The notes below the pieces were generated by a model. That model was not told the DNA's origin. It saw only the letters and a program-made list of their open reading frames with translations, and searched no databases. A program made the translations under genes and the position numbers. A DNA stretch of 64,000 bases from assembly GCA_039090855.1 (NCBI GenBank), contig CM077005.1, positions 20,127,921-20,191,920 on the forward strand, in the 5' to 3' direction. Of this stretch, positions 22,029 to 34,600 are shown piece by piece. Origin of the DNA: Macrothele yani (lineage: Eukaryota > Arthropoda > Arachnida > Araneae > Macrothelidae). The number at the start of each line of letters is the position of its first letter. Within the stretch, counting starts at the first letter, position 1.

Positions 22029-22972
22029 GTTACTTCCAGATTAGTTTTTGTAAAAGCTTTGTACGTACATCCGTTTTGTTTTCTGTAAGTTCATTTTTAA
22101 TCCCACTTCATTACTTTTGTCAATAAGTTCTTCAATCATACTCTACAGCTCTGAAAGCGTAGTTGCAAAACTGACAATGTCATCAGCAAAACGAAGGGGA
22201 GCTAAATAATACTATTCATGTTTATCCCCTTGTCTTCCCAGTTCAATGATTGAAATACATTCTGCAATGTGGCATTCAAGAGCTTGGGAGATATGGTGTC
22301 ACCTTGTTCGCATTCCCTTTCTAATTTTTATTGGTACCGTATCCTCAAATAACTGAACCTTTGCACTTGCATTTTAAGAAAGCTAATGTATGCATATTCC
22401 ATACTGGAAGATTTCAAAGCCATCATCCATTTATATTCCCTCGTTTTTTCAATTAGTTCTCTCAGTATAACGATATGATCGTTCTGTAGCCACTCCTGAA
22501 TCCAGCTTGTTCCCTCCGTTGAGCTATGTGCAGTGTTACCTTCACGTGATGGGAAAGAATCTTAGTGACGATTTTATGAACCACTGATAGGAGACTAATG
22601 GGTTTTCAGTTCCTGAGATCCTCAATGTCATCTTTTTTTATGTAGCAGAATCATTGTAGCATTGCTCCACTCATCAGGAATGGTCCTTTCATTGAGACAT
22701 CCAATGATAACTTGGGTGTGAGTTCGTTCTGTTTCTCCACTGGTTTCTTGTAGAATGTTCATGGTAATTACTTCTTTCCCTGGAAGTCTTCCCGTGTGCA
22801 ACTTCTTCCGGGAGGACTGGAGTGACTTTGATATTGGTACATTTCTTTACGTCTGGAATAGATGAATCATCTATTAATATCTATCTTTCATATAGTTTTG
22901 TGAGAACTCTTTCATCTAGTCAAAATTCCGCCTCGATTTCGTGTTACAGTACCATCTGTTTTCAGTGATATA

Positions 22973-24210
22973 CACTGAAGTGCCAGAAAAACTGGTACAG
23001 ACGAGCTTATGCAAAATACATAGCAACGTCACCTACGCGCGTACTCGGTTGCGTCCGCCAGTGCGTATATAAAACGATAGACATCCTTGCCAGCTTTCAG
23101 AGCTGTTTTCGGCATGAGAATGACAAGTAATAACGATTTAAGCGATTTTCAACACGGTGTCATAGTTGGCGCTCGCGAGATGGGCCATAGTATTTCGGAG
23201 GTAGAAACGAAGTTCGGATTTTCACGGACGACCATCGCAAGGGTGTGCCGTGACTACAAGAATTCCCACAAAACCTCCAACCTGCGATACCAGTGTGGGC
23301 GTAAAAAGACATTGAGTGAACGTGACCATCGTCGGCTGTCAAGAATCGTTTCACGCGATAGGCGTGCAACACTCTCGATAGGCGTGCAACACTCTCGGGG
23401 TGTTGGAATTCAATAATCGGAATTCAATGATGGAGCCTCAACAAGCATCAGCGTCCGGACTGTACAACGTACCCTGCACAATATGGGCTTTGGAAGCCGA
23501 CGTCCAACTCGAGTCCCCTTGATGGGTGCACGACCAGAGCTATGGGCCTCTCTTGGGCACGGCAACACCGCCATTGGACACTTGATGACTGGAAACAAGT
23601 AGCCTGGTCTGACGAGTCGCGTTTCCAACTGTATCGGGCAGATAGAAGGATTCATTTGTGTGGCGCAAACCCCATGAAGCCATGGATCCTGCCTGCCAAC
23701 AGGGAACTGTACCGGCTGGTGGGGGTTCGTAATGGTATGGGGTGTGTTTAGCTGGACTTCACTGGGACCCCTGTACGTCTGTGACCGGCCAACGCTATGT
23801 GCGCAACCTTTCTGACGAGGTACACCCGTTCATGTCCTGCATTCATGCTGATGGTTGGGCCTGTCCCAACAGGACAATGCATCTCCACACAAGTGTTGGG
23901 ACGCCACATTATGGTTAGAGGAGCATTTATCTGAGTTTGGGGTGTTGCCATTCCCACCCAAGTCCCCAGATCTGAACGTGATGGAACACATTTGGAATGC
24001 CATGCAACGCGCTATCGAACACAGGAATCCGAGACCTAGGAATACACCCGAATTGTGGAACGCTCTACAGGAAGTATGGTGTGCATTGCCTACAGCATAT
24101 TTCCAGAAGCTAGTGGAGTCTATGCCCCGTCGTATTTCTGCAGTCCTGCGCTCCTGTGGGGGACCTACCAAGTATTAGACTGGTGTACTAATTTACCTGG
24201 CACTTCAGTG
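22973..24210 (+). mobile_element. Tc1-like transposon (copy 3) inside LINE copy 1
   Basis: The ends CACTGAAGTGCCAG and CTGGCACTTCAGTG are inverted repeats, flanked by TA at 22971-22972 and 24211-24212. The length is 1238 bp. The LINE text continues across the insertion, so the Tc1 is younger than the LINE. The same family is cut by the window start (1-252). Confidence 0.93.
23114..24178 (+). pseudogene. Tc1-like transposase, degraded (copy 3)
   Basis: The start MRMTSNNDLSDFQHG leads into a helix-turn-helix (REMGHSISEVETKFGFSRTT), GRKKTLSERDHRRL, then a 20-bp tandem duplication (about 23358-23397) that breaks the frame. Later pieces: VAWSDESRFQLYRADRRI (first D) and, after several stops, LSQQDNASPHKCWDA (second D) and FPPKSPDLNVMEHIWNAM (E), ending RRISAVLRSCGGPTKY. 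The catalytic triad is recognisable, but at least four stops or shifts lie between. Confidence 0.87.
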
Positions 24211-25998
24211 TAATCTGTTTTCTTCCATTATTGAGGTGTCCTTTTGCTTCCTTCATGCTCTAGTTGTTTTCAATTGATTTTCTTATTAGTTAACAACTGA
24301 ATTTCCCTGATATGTTTTCGCACTGTCTTGCATTGCTCTATATATTCCACTTTGGCAGTTACATTTTCTTTATTTATCGTATCGTCATCTCCCATTTCGT
24401 TTGCATTAGCATTTTTGCTCTTCCTGATATTTTCTTCATATGCAACTTGTTCTTAGTACTGCTTGTTTTGGTTGCTTTTCCATTAGAGCCTTGGTTAGGT
24501 TTTTGTTAACTTCTGAGAGGTCTACTTCTGCTGATGTTAGACTAATTCTGTAGCAGAGAATTGGCTCCTTAGTTACCGTTTGAAGGTATTATGATGTTTT
24601 CTAAGGTTTGTCATGTCAACACATTTTATTTTGTTTTATGAGCATGCCACGTTCGAGTTTAGTGTTGAGGTGGGTCTTGCATCTTACCATTCTATGGTCA
24701 CAACCTGTGTTGAACCTGTTTAGCACACTGCAGTCTTCGATGCCAAATTTCTTGCTACACATAATAAAATCAATTTCACTTGTCATCACATTGGGATGCA
24801 TGCTTCCATATCTATTTCTTAGGTGGCTTTTTCTTGAAAAAGGAGTTCATGATCAAAAACTTTTCTGCCTCTGCAAATTATGCAAGAGTATTTCCGCGTT
24901 GGTTTCTGTCGCCATGACCGAATTTACCAACTGAAAGTTTCATTCTGTTGCCCTATGTTCACATTGAAATCACCTATAATGATATTCAAGTGCTGCTTGC
25001 CCATTTTATTTAGATGTTGAATTTCGAATTTCCTCGTAAAGTTTTTCAATTTCTTCGTCAGGACGATTTGTGGTGGGTGCGTAAGCTTGAATAATCTAGT
25101 CCTGGTATCGTTTTGAGAGTTGAATAACGAGTCGCGCAGCTCTGCCAGAGGAACTCTCAACCTCTTAAACATTTTCCCTCAGTTTCTTGTTCATTATAAA
25201 TTTAACACCATTAGTTCCCCAGCATCTGTCCAGCTGTAGTAGAAGAGATGTCCACTTTTCAGTTCAATTAGATCTCCTTTTCTTCTTACGTCACTTAGCA
25301 CGACGATGTCTCACTTGATCTTTTTGAGTTCCTCCTCCAATTCAAAGAGCCTTGAATCAGAAGATAAGAATTCGTACGTTGAATGTAGCCAATGTCAGTC
25401 TGAGATGACAGCGTAGCCGGGTCCTCCGGTGATTCTTAGAATTCTCTGCCTTCATGTCGCACTGCCTTGACCAGGCACATTCTACCTGCCAGGAACTCAG
25501 GGCCAATTTTTGAGTTGTGGAATCATGGAGGGGAGGGCGTAACTCACACGACGTTGACCAAGCCGATTCGTGAGTGTGGGACAGCATTTCCTCTTTTCGC
25601 TCTGGTGTAGCTATACTACCGTTATGTGACGGTCATCAGAGCCCCTTCATTGGGAACAGGATGTACCGCGAGAAGGCTGGGAAACGTTTTGTTTCTTGCT
25701 TTTTAAAAGGAAACATGGGTCAACCATAAGAACAAGTTGGATTCAAGAGAGGCTGCAGGTCAAATGAAATTAATGATTATTATTCATAAGTAGCAAAATA
25801 ATTATTCATTCGTCCCGAAGAATCCAGACAAAGAATGCGAGAAAGTGGGACATTTCTCGAGTTTTCCACCGGGAAATGTCCCGTTGTCTCGGTTGACCAA
25901 TTCGTTTCTGTTGCAAACGATTCAGAAACTGTTGTGCGAAATGGTGAATAATAGGGAAAGACTCACTCCAATCTCTCCAAGCATTCCCGTTGAATCTA

Positions 25999-27389
25999 CA
26001 CTGCTGGCCACACAACATGCAACACCAAGAAGGACACGAGATAGCAAAGCCAGATTTACTGAGCACATAACAACAGATACAAAGATAAAACGATTGAGCT
26101 TACAGGCCCGTGCGACTTGCGGAACACGCAGACATCAATAGTTCGTGTGGCCCCATGGCTGGCAATAACGGCCGCTACACGCCGAGGCATCGAACGAAAG
26201 AGGCTTTGGATGTGGGCTTGGGGTATGTCGGTCCAGGCTGCTTCCACACGTTGCCACAGTTCATCAGGCGTAGCCGCGGGTGGTGCATGCCGGGCCACTC
26301 GGTTGCCGATCAGCGACCAGAAGTGTTTGATGGGCTACATATCAGGAGAACAGGCGGGCCACGGCAGCAGTGACACCTGGTGGGCCGCGAAGAATCGTTG
26401 CACGATGCGTGCCACGTGCGGGCGCGCATTGTCCTGTTGAAACATGGTCGCTGGCAGGTCCTGCAGGTAAGGGAGGACTACAGCCTCGAAAACGTCGGAG
26501 ATGGGGCAGTGGCTGTTGAGTGTACCGGCGATACGTACCAGAGGGGTGCGGGTGTCATATTCAATTGCACCCCAAACCATAACGCCAGGCAACGGACCGG
26601 TATGGCGATGCATAAAGCAGGCGTCATACAGTTTCTCGCCGCGGTACCGCTACACGTGGATCCGGCCATCGTGGTGTTGCAGGCAGAAGCAGGATTCGTC
26701 GGAGAAGACAATGTCGTGAAATTCCATAGTCCAGGTGCTGCGTTCAACGGCCCACTGCCGCCGCACTCGCCGGTGGTGCAACGTTAATGGTAATCGGAGC
26801 AATGGGCGTCGTGCGACAAGTCCCCGCTCCTGCAGACGACGTCGAACGGTACGTGCTGACACAGGTTGTTGTGCAACATAACCTAATTCCTGCGCAAGCG
26901 TTCGTGATGTGGTGGTGCGAGCCGACAATGCCCGCCACACAACATGCCGGTCCTCTCGTTCGGTGGTGTGCCTCGGCTGCGGCAATCGCTCACGTCGGTC
27001 CGTCCGTCCCTCCTGCACCCACTGAATCTATACTCGCTTCACTGTGGTTGGATGTCGTCCCACACGGGCGCCGATGTCTCGGTACGATAAACCGCTGTCG
27101 CGATAAGCCACTATTCGTCCTCTGTCGAACTCCAAAACGTGCTGGAATGACTGCCGTATTCTGCGACGAGACGCACAGGTCCGGCAGCACAAAACACTTC
27201 CACTACTTACACCCCGCCTTCTGTGCACCCTTCTTATAGTGCTTCTCGGTGGCGTGCCGGGCGCACATGATTTGCATATGCCCTGCAATGCTAATCGTTT
27301 GCATGTCCTCTCGCGGGCGACGCATGCTGCGAATTTTAGGCCAATCGGATGCTTCCTTCTTGGTGTTGCATTTTGGGTGGCCAGCAGTG
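25999..27389 (-). mobile_element. Tc1-like transposon (copy 4)
   Basis: Inverted ends CACTGCTGGCCAC and its counterpart GTGGCCAGCAGTG, with TA at 25997-25998 and 27390-27391. The length is 1391 bp. GC-rich compared with its surroundings. The subterminal text AACACCAAGAAGGA is shared with copy 2, so the two belong to related lineages. Confidence 0.93.
26060..27150 (-). pseudogene. Tc1-like transposase, degraded (copy 4)
   Basis: Reads from VLEFDRGRIVAYRDSGLSYR (helix-turn-helix) through RERLPQPRHTTEREDRH, IVFSDESCF (first D), MFQQDNARPHVA (second D) to the C-terminus RRVAAVIASHGATRTIDV. Three in-frame stops interrupt it: TAG near 27028, one near 26648 and TAG near 26333. The residue at the catalytic E position is Lys (PIKHFW where the family has PIEH). 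The frame is otherwise conserved over about 350 codons, so decay is by point mutation and not by deletion. Confidence 0.88.
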
Positions 27390-28169
27390 TATTATTCATA
27401 AGTAGCAAAATAATTATTCGTTTCGTTCCAAAGAATCTAGACAAAGAATGCGGGAAAGTGGGACATTTCTCGAGTTGTCCATCAGGAAATGTCCCGTTGT
27501 CTCGGTTGGCCAATTCGTTTCTGCCACAAACCATTCAGAAACTGTTGTGCGAGATGGTGAATAATATGGAAAGACTCTCTCCAATTTTCCCAAGCATTCC
27601 CGTTGAATCTATTATTCATAAGTAGCAAAATAATTATTCGTTCGTTCCAAAGAATCCAGACAAAGACTGCGAGAAAGTGGGACATTTCTCGAGTTGTCCA
27701 CCGGGAAATGTCCCGTTGTCTCGGTTGGCCAATTTGTTTCTGTTGCAAACCATTCAGAAACTGTTGTGCGAGATGATGAATAATATGGAAATACTCTCTC
27801 CAATCTCTCCAAGTATTCCCGTTGAATCAGTCAGAGTTAAAAATCGTAAAGAAATCATGGAACGAAAGTATTTGCGCGTTACTTTCATGATTATGTTACG
27901 CCAGTGTTCCCAGACAGTTCAATGAGAAAGTAACGGACTTAGCTCTGAAGAGGAGCCAAATTAAATCAAAAGTAGCCCAGTTTTTGTTGTTTCTTCAGTA
28001 GAAAAAAATTAAAAGCTCCTTTGTTCATTACAAATAAAAAAATTGTCAGTTTTAAAAAAGTTTACTTGATAATAAAATGAACACATGAAGTAAAAATTAC
28101 CTGTTGTAGAACACTAGATTTTACTAAACTGTCTATAGTATATACATAGTGGTCCAGGTAGATATTTAT

Positions 28170-28350
28170 CGCCATCCCAGTGGCCTAGTGGTCTAAGCGT
28201 TGGCTTACGACCCGAGAAAGGTCCGGATTCGGATCCCGCTTGCTCTCTCTCTCTGTTCCCTGGAGCCAGTGGCCTTACATTTTGGACGGGCGACTACTTA
28301 TAGCCTATTAAGTTGCTCACGGTTGTCGTTAATCCCCAGTCAAAAAAGAA
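28170..28350 (+). mobile_element. SINE family B, diverged
   Basis: Head GTGGCCTAGTGGTCTAAGCG, mutated B box GGATTCGGATCC, body TGGACGGGCGACTACTTATAG and end GTCGTTAATCCCCAGTCAAAA. It is about 180 bp, with a body shortened before the CTCTCTCTGTTCCC segment. Confidence 0.85.
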
Positions 28351-28416
28351 AAATAAGTATCTACCAATATGTCCAGATATATATTTGGGAAACAGTTCAG
28401 TAAATATCTGTCAAAT

Positions 28417-28419
<3 letters not shown>

Positions 28420-28451
<32 letters not shown>
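28420..28451. repeat. (TA)n microsatellite at LINE copy 2 start
   Basis: A 32-bp TA run directly before the LINE 5' end. A similar run (34888-34909) lies beyond the 5' end of LINE copy 3. Confidence 0.95.
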
Positions 28452-28454
<3 letters not shown>

Positions 28455-31400
28455 AGGTCAGGTGATGCGTAACATCACAGCCTCTCCTTGACAAATGTCA
28501 ACCCCGCCTTCTCGTGGTGCATCCTGTTCCCACTAAAGGGGCTCTGACGACCGCCCATAACGGTATAACTATACCATCGGGATTAGAGGAAATGCTATCC
28601 CACACCCACCAACCCGCTTGGCCAGCGTGGTGAGTTATGGCCAAACACCTCCAAAATGACTCCACAACTTAAATCTTGGCCCTCAGTCTCCGGCAGCTGG
28701 AATGTACCTGGCCAAGGCAGCGGCCAGTGCGACATGAAGGCAGAGGGTGCTAAGAATCCCCGGAGGACCGGACTAGGCTGCCATCTGATGCTGACCTTGG
28801 CTACTTACAATGGACGCTCTCTATCTTCTGATTCAAGGCTTCTTCAATTGGAAGAGGAACTACAAAGGATCAAGTGGGACATCGAGGGGCTAAGTGAGGT
28901 AAGGAGAAAAGGAGAAGATCTCATCGAACTGAAAAGTGGACATCTTTTCTACTATCGTGGGACAGATACTGGCAGGACTAGTGGTGTTGGATTTATAATA
29001 AACAAGAAACTGAAGGATAAAGTTGTAGAAGTTGAAAGTTCCTCTGACAGAGCTGCACGACTTGTTATCCAACTCTCGAAAAGATACCAGGCTCAGATTA
29101 TTCAAACTTATGCACCCACCACAAGTCATCCTGAAGAAGAAATTGAAGAATTTTATGAGGAAATTTGTCATCTAAATAATAAAGGTAAGCAGCACTTGAA
29201 AATAATTATGAGAGATTTCAATGCAAAAATTGGGCAACGGCAACAGAATGAAACTTCAGTAGGTAAATTCGGTCATGGCAACAGAAACCAGCGTGGAAAT
29301 ACTCTCGTTGAGTTTGCAGAGGCAGAAGGGTTTTTCATCTTGAACTCCTTCTTCAAGAAAAAGCCACACAGGAAATGGACATGGAGACATCCAAATGGGA
29401 CGACAAGTGAAATTGATTTTATTATGTGTAACAAAAAATTCGTCATAGAAGACTGCAGTGTGCTAAACAAGTTCAACACAGGTAGTGACCATAGATTGGT
29501 GAGATGTAAGATGCACCTCAACACTAAACTTGAACGTGGCAAGCTCATAGGACAAACAAAATCTATTGACATAACCAACCTTAAAAAACACCATAATACC
29601 TTCAAGTTAGAACTGAAGAACAGGTTCTCTGCTTTAGAAGGCCTAACATCGGAAGAAGTGGACATCTCTGAAGTTAACAGAAAAGTAACCAAAGCTCTTA
29701 TAGAAACAGCAACCAAATTAGCTGGGTCTAAGAACAAGTTGCATGTGAACAAATTATCAGGAAAAACCAAAATGTTGATGCAAAAAGAAGAGAGATGAGG
29801 ACAACTAAAGAAGATGTGACTTCCAAAGTGGAATATATAGAGCTATGCAAGACAGTAAGAAAAAGTATCACTGAAGACGTAAGGAAATTCAACTGTGAAC
29901 TAGTGAGGAAAGCAATTGAAAACAACCAAAGCCTAAAGATAGCAAAGGGACATCTCAGTAAGGGAAGAAAACAGATTATGGCACTGAGAAAAGAAGATGG
30001 TTCTGTAACAAGAAATAGAGGCGAAATTTTGACAAGAGTGAAAGATTTCTACTCCAAATTATATGAAAGGGATGATGCATGTACTCCAGACATCATGAAA
30101 GATACCAGTACCAGAGTTCCTCCAGTCCTTCCAGCAGAAGTTGCACATGCAATCAAGAACATGAAGCGAGGAAAAGCTCCAGGAGAAGATGGAATTACTG
30201 TAGACATCATACAAGAAGCAAGTGGAGAAATCGAAACAGTACTCGCCCACATTTTCACTCGATGCCTTAATGAAGGAAAGATTCCTGAGGATTGGAACAC
30301 CGCTACAATGATCCTGCTACATAAGAAAGGTGACATTGAGGATCTCGGAAACTACAGACCTATCAGCCTCCTATAAGTAGTTTATAAAATCTTCACTAAA
30401 GTTCTTTCACACCGCTTCAAGGTAACACTAGACATGGCTCAACCGAGAGAACAAGCTGGATTCAGGAGTGGCTACAGCACAATAGATCATATCCACGTGC
30501 TGAGAGAACTAATTGAAAGAGCGAGGGAATATGAACTTCCATTGTGCATGGGTTTTATCGATTATGAAAAAGCCTTTGATTCGGTGAAACCATCAGCAGT
30601 TACAATGGCTCTGAAAACCTGCGGTATTGAAGATGCATACATTAATATTATTAATAACATCTATGAAAATGCAAGTGCAAAGATTAGGCTGTTTGAAAAT
30701 ACAACACACGTAAAAATTGGAAAGGGAGTGAGACAAGGTGACACCATATCTCCGAAGCTCTTTAATGCCACATTGGAGGGTGTTTTTCAGTCACTGAGCT
30801 GGGAAAACAAGGGGATAAAGATTAATGGAGATTATCTAACCCACCTTCGTTTTGCTGATGACATAGTCATTTTTGCAACTACCCCATCAGAGCTGCAGAG
30901 TATGATCCAGGAACTTGCTGACAAGAGTAAAGAAGTGGGATTAAAAATGAACTTTCAGAAGACAAAAGTGATGTTCAATGCTTTTACAAGAAATGAAGAT
31001 TTATCGATTGATGGAGAAAAGCTGGAGATAACAGACACGTACGTTTATCTTGGACAGCAGATATCAAGTGAGGGTCACATTGATGAAGAAATTAATCGGC
31101 GTACAAAACTTGCCTGGAGAGCTTTTGGAAGAAACAGCATAATTTTCAAGAGCAATATGCCATTATGTCTTAAAAGAAAAGTGTTTGATCAATGCATCCT
31201 TCCAGTGCTTACGTATGGTGCAGAGACGTGGACCTTAACTAAAAGAGACGTACAAAGGCTGCAGACAACTCAAAAAAGCATGGAGAGGTGCATGCTTGGT
31301 GTAACCAGGAGAGATAAGAAGAGGAACTCGTGGATCCGAAAAATGACAAGAGTGGAAGACATCTTGATCAGAGTTAAATCCCTGAAATGGCAATGGGCTG

Positions 31401-31641
31401 GACATACTGCCAGAAGGACAGATCATCGATGGACAGCCGAAATTTTAGATTGGATTCCAAGGGACAGGAAAAGACCCAGAAGAAGACCACATGGGAGATG
31501 GGGAAATGAAATTCGAAAGTATGCAGGGGTGACATGGAGGAGACTGGCACAAGACAGACCGTTGTGGAGGAAACTTGGGGAGACCTTCGTCCAGACGTGG
31601 ATTGATAATGGTTGACAATGATGATTATGATGATGATGATA
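28452..31641 (+). mobile_element. RTE-like LINE copy 2, full length
   Basis: Starts TGTAAGGTCAGGTGATGCG, with a 200-bp leader, one EN-RT coding region and a 3' (TGA/ATG)n tail. A single ORF, short untranslated regions and a trinucleotide tail are the marks of the RTE clade. It lies tail to tail with copy 3. Confidence 0.9.
28656..31615 (+). pseudogene. RTE EN-RT polyprotein (copy 2), two lesions
   Basis: About 985 codons as in RTE proteins. The endonuclease (28656-29800) shows ATYNGRSL, GLSEVRRKGED, YAPTTSHPEEEIEEF, MRDFNAKIG (the family has GDFN, so Gly to Arg) and SDHRLVRC. A one-base shift in the A-rich stretch near 29785 moves to the frame 29795-30376. The RT begins with GKAPGEDGITVDIIQEA, then a TAA replaces a Ser codon after NYRPISLL at 30374. 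The frame continues to 31615: FIDYEKAFDSV (motif A), GVRQGDTISPKLF (motif B), LRFADDIVIF (motif C), YGAETWTLTKRD, and the C-terminal WAGHTARRTDHRW block. Recently dead. Confidence 0.92.
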
Positions 31642-34600
31642 TATCATCATCATCATCATTGTCATCATTGTCATTGTCATCATCATGATATATCATCATC
31701 ATCATCATCATCATCATTGTCAACCATTATCAATCCACTGCTGGACGAAGGTCTCCCCAAGTTTCCTCCACAACGGTCTGTCTTGTGCCAGTCTCCTCCA
31801 TGTCACTCCCGCATACTTTCGAATTTCATCCACCCATCTTCCATGTGGTCTTCTTCTGGGTCTTTTCCTGTCCCTTGGAATCCAATCTAAAATTTCGGCT
31901 GTCCATCGATGGTCTGTTCTTCTGGCAGTATGTCCAGCCCATTGCCATTTCAGGGATTTAACTCTGATCATGATGTCTTCCACTCTTGTCATTTTTCGGA
32001 TCCACGTGTTCCTCTTCTTATCTCTCCTGGTAACACCAAGCATGCACCTCTCCATGCTTTTTTGAGTTGTCTGCAGCCTTTGTATGTCTCTTTTATCTAA
32101 GGTCCACGTCTCTGCACCATACGTAAGCACTGGAAGGATGCATTGATCAAACACTTTTCTTTTAAGACATAATGGCATATTGCTCTTGAAAATTATGCTG
32201 TTTCTTCCAAAAGCTCTCCAGGCAAGTTTTGTACGCCGATTAATTTCTTTATCAATGTGACCCTCACTTGATATCTGCTGTCCAAGATAAACGTACGTGT
32301 CTGTTATCTCCAGCTTTTCTCCATCAATCGATAAATCTTCATTTCTTGTAAAAGCATTGTACATCACTTTTGTCTTCTGAAAGTTCATTTTTAATCCCAC
32401 TTCTTTACTCTTGTCAGCAAGTTCCTGGATCATACTCTGTAGCTCTGATGGGGTAGTTGCAAAAATGACTATGTCATCAGCAAAACGAAGGTGGGTTAGA
32501 TAATCTCCATTAATCTTTATCCCTTTGTTTTCCCAGTTCAGGGATTGAAAGACATTTTCCAATGTGGCATTAAAGAGCTTCGGAGATATGGTGTCACCTT
32601 GTCTCACTCCTTTTCCAATTTTTATGTGTGTTGTATTTTCAAACAGCCGAATCTTTGCACTTGCATTTTCATAGATGTTATTAATAATATTAATGTATGC
32701 ATCTTCAATACCGCAGGATTTCAGAGCCATTGCAACTGCTGATGGTCTCACCGAATCAAAGGCTTTTTCATAATCGATAAAAGCCATGCACAATGGGCGT
32801 TCATATTCCCTCGCTCTTTCAATTAGTTCTCTCAGTACGTGGATATGATCTATTGTGCTGTAGCTACTCCTGAATCCAGCTTGTTCTCTCGGTTGAACCA
32901 TGTCCAGTGTCACCTTCAAGCGATGTGAAAGAACTTTAGTGAAGATTTTATAAACCACTGATAGGAGGCTGATAGGTCTGTAGTTCCTGAGATCCTCAAT
33001 GTCACCTTTTTTATGTAGCAAGATCATTGTAGCGTTGTTCCAATCCTCAGGAATTTTCCCTTCATTAAGGCATCGAGTGAAAATTTGGGCGAGTACTGTT
33101 TCGATTTCTTCACTTGCTTCTTGTATGATGTCTACAGTAATTCCATCTTCTCCTGGAGCTTTTCCCCGCTTCATGTTCTTGATTGCATGTGCAACTTCTG
33201 CTGGAAGGACTGGAAGAACTCTGGTACTGGTACCTTTCATGATGTCTGGAGTACATGCATCATCCCTTTCATATAATTTGGAGTAGAAATCTTTCTCTCT
33301 TGTCAAAATTTCGCCTCTATTTCTTGTTACAGAACCATCTTCTTTTCTCAGTGCCATAATCTGTTTTTTTCCCTTACTGAGATGTCCCTTTGCTATCTTT
33401 AGGCTTTGGTTGTTTTCAATTGCTTTCCTTACTAGTTCACAGTTGAATTTCCTTACGTCTTCAGTGATACGTTTTCGTACTGTCTTGCATAGCTCTATAT
33501 ATTCCAATTTGGAAGTCACATCTTCTTTAGTTGTCCTCATCACTCTTCTTTTTTGCATCAACATTTTGGTTTTTCCTGATAATTTGTTCACATGCAATTT
33601 GTTCTTAGACCCAACTAATTTTGTTGCTGTTTCCATAAGAGCTTTGGTTACTTTTCTGTTAACTTCAGAAATATCCACTTCTTCCGATGTTAGGCCTTCT
33701 AAAGCAGAGAACCTGTTCTTCAGTTCCAATTTGAAGGTATTATGGTGTTTTTTTAAGGTTGGTTATTTCAATACATTTTGTTTGTCTTATGAGCTTGCTA
33801 CGTTCGAGTTTAGTGTTGAGGTGCATTTTACATCTCACCAATCTATGGTCACTGCCTGTGTTGAACTTGTTTAGCACACTGCAGTCTTCTATGACGAATT
33901 TTTTGTTACACATAATAAAATCAATTTCACTTGTCGTCCCATTTGGATGTCTCCATGTCCATTTCCTGTGTGGCTTTTTCTTGAAAAAGGAGTTCAAGAT
34001 GAAAAACCCTTCTGCCTCTGCAAACTCTACGAGAGTATTTCCACGCTGGTTTCTGTTGCCGTGACCGAATTTACCTACTGAAGTTTCATTCTGTTGCCCT
34101 TGCCCTATTTTTGCATTGAAATCTCCCATAATTATCTTCAAGTGCTGCTTACCTTTATTATTTAGATCACGAATTTCCTCATAAAATTCTTCAATTTCTT
34201 CTTCAGCATGACTTGTGGTGGGTGCATAAGTTTGAATAATCTTTGCCTGGTATCTTCTCGAGAGTTGGATAACGAGTCGTGCAGCTCTGTCAGAGGAACT
34301 TTCAACTTCTACAACTTTATCCTTCAGTTTCTTGTTTATTATAAATCCAACACCACTAGTTCTGCCAGTATCTGTCCCACGATAGTAGAAGAGATGTCCA
34401 CTTTTCAGTTCAATGAGATCTTCTGCTTTTCTCCTTACCTCACTTAGCCCGACGATGTCTCACTTGATCCTTTGTAGTTCCTCTTCCAATTCAAGAAGCC
34501 TTGAATCAGAAGATAGGGAGCGTCCGTTATATGTAGCCAAGGTCAGCATCAGATGGCAGCCTAGTCCGGTCCTCCGGGGATTCTTAGCACCCTCTGCCTT

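Larger units (their letters stand above)
22045..25540 (-). pseudogene. RTE LINE EN-RT polyprotein, degraded (copy 1)
   Basis: The intact enzyme nicks target DNA with an apurinic-like endonuclease and primes reverse transcription there. Here short open pieces only survive: an endonuclease piece with IIIGDFNVNIGQQNET (24924-25172), a piece with SEIDFIMCSKKFGIEDCSVL (24616-24801), and the RT region with the FADD-equivalent near 22175. Many stops and frameshifts occur besides the Tc1 insertion. Inactive. Confidence 0.85.
22040..25660 (-). mobile_element. RTE-like LINE copy 1, interrupted by a Tc1 element
   Basis: Homologous to the LINEs at 28452-34887 in reverse orientation. It covers most of the RT domain (22040-22970) and then, beyond the Tc1 insertion, the rest of RT, the endonuclease and the 5' untranslated region (24213-25660). 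The 3' coding part after RT is missing. Divergence from the other copies is clearly higher (about 15-20%) than between those two, so it is an older insertion. Confidence 0.88.
25778..27828 (+). repeat. 220-bp tandem array, three units, split by a Tc1 element
   Basis: Units start TATTATTCATAAGTAGC and end CATTCCCGTTGAATC: 25778-25996, 27390-27609 and 27610-27828. A Tc1-like element sits exactly at the unit 1 / unit 2 junction, using the TA there. Each unit has an internal inverted motif GGGACATTTC and GAAATGTCCC. Units are about 90-95% identical. No coding function is seen; function unknown. Confidence 0.9.

Noticed and set aside
26110..27239. Several plus-strand frames across Tc1 copy 4
   Set aside because: They are antisense shadows of a GC-rich transposase gene on the minus strand.
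31612..32100. His-rich or Cys-rich plus-strand frames at the LINE tails
   Set aside because: Translations of the (ATC)n tail and of the antisense of the LINE ORF.
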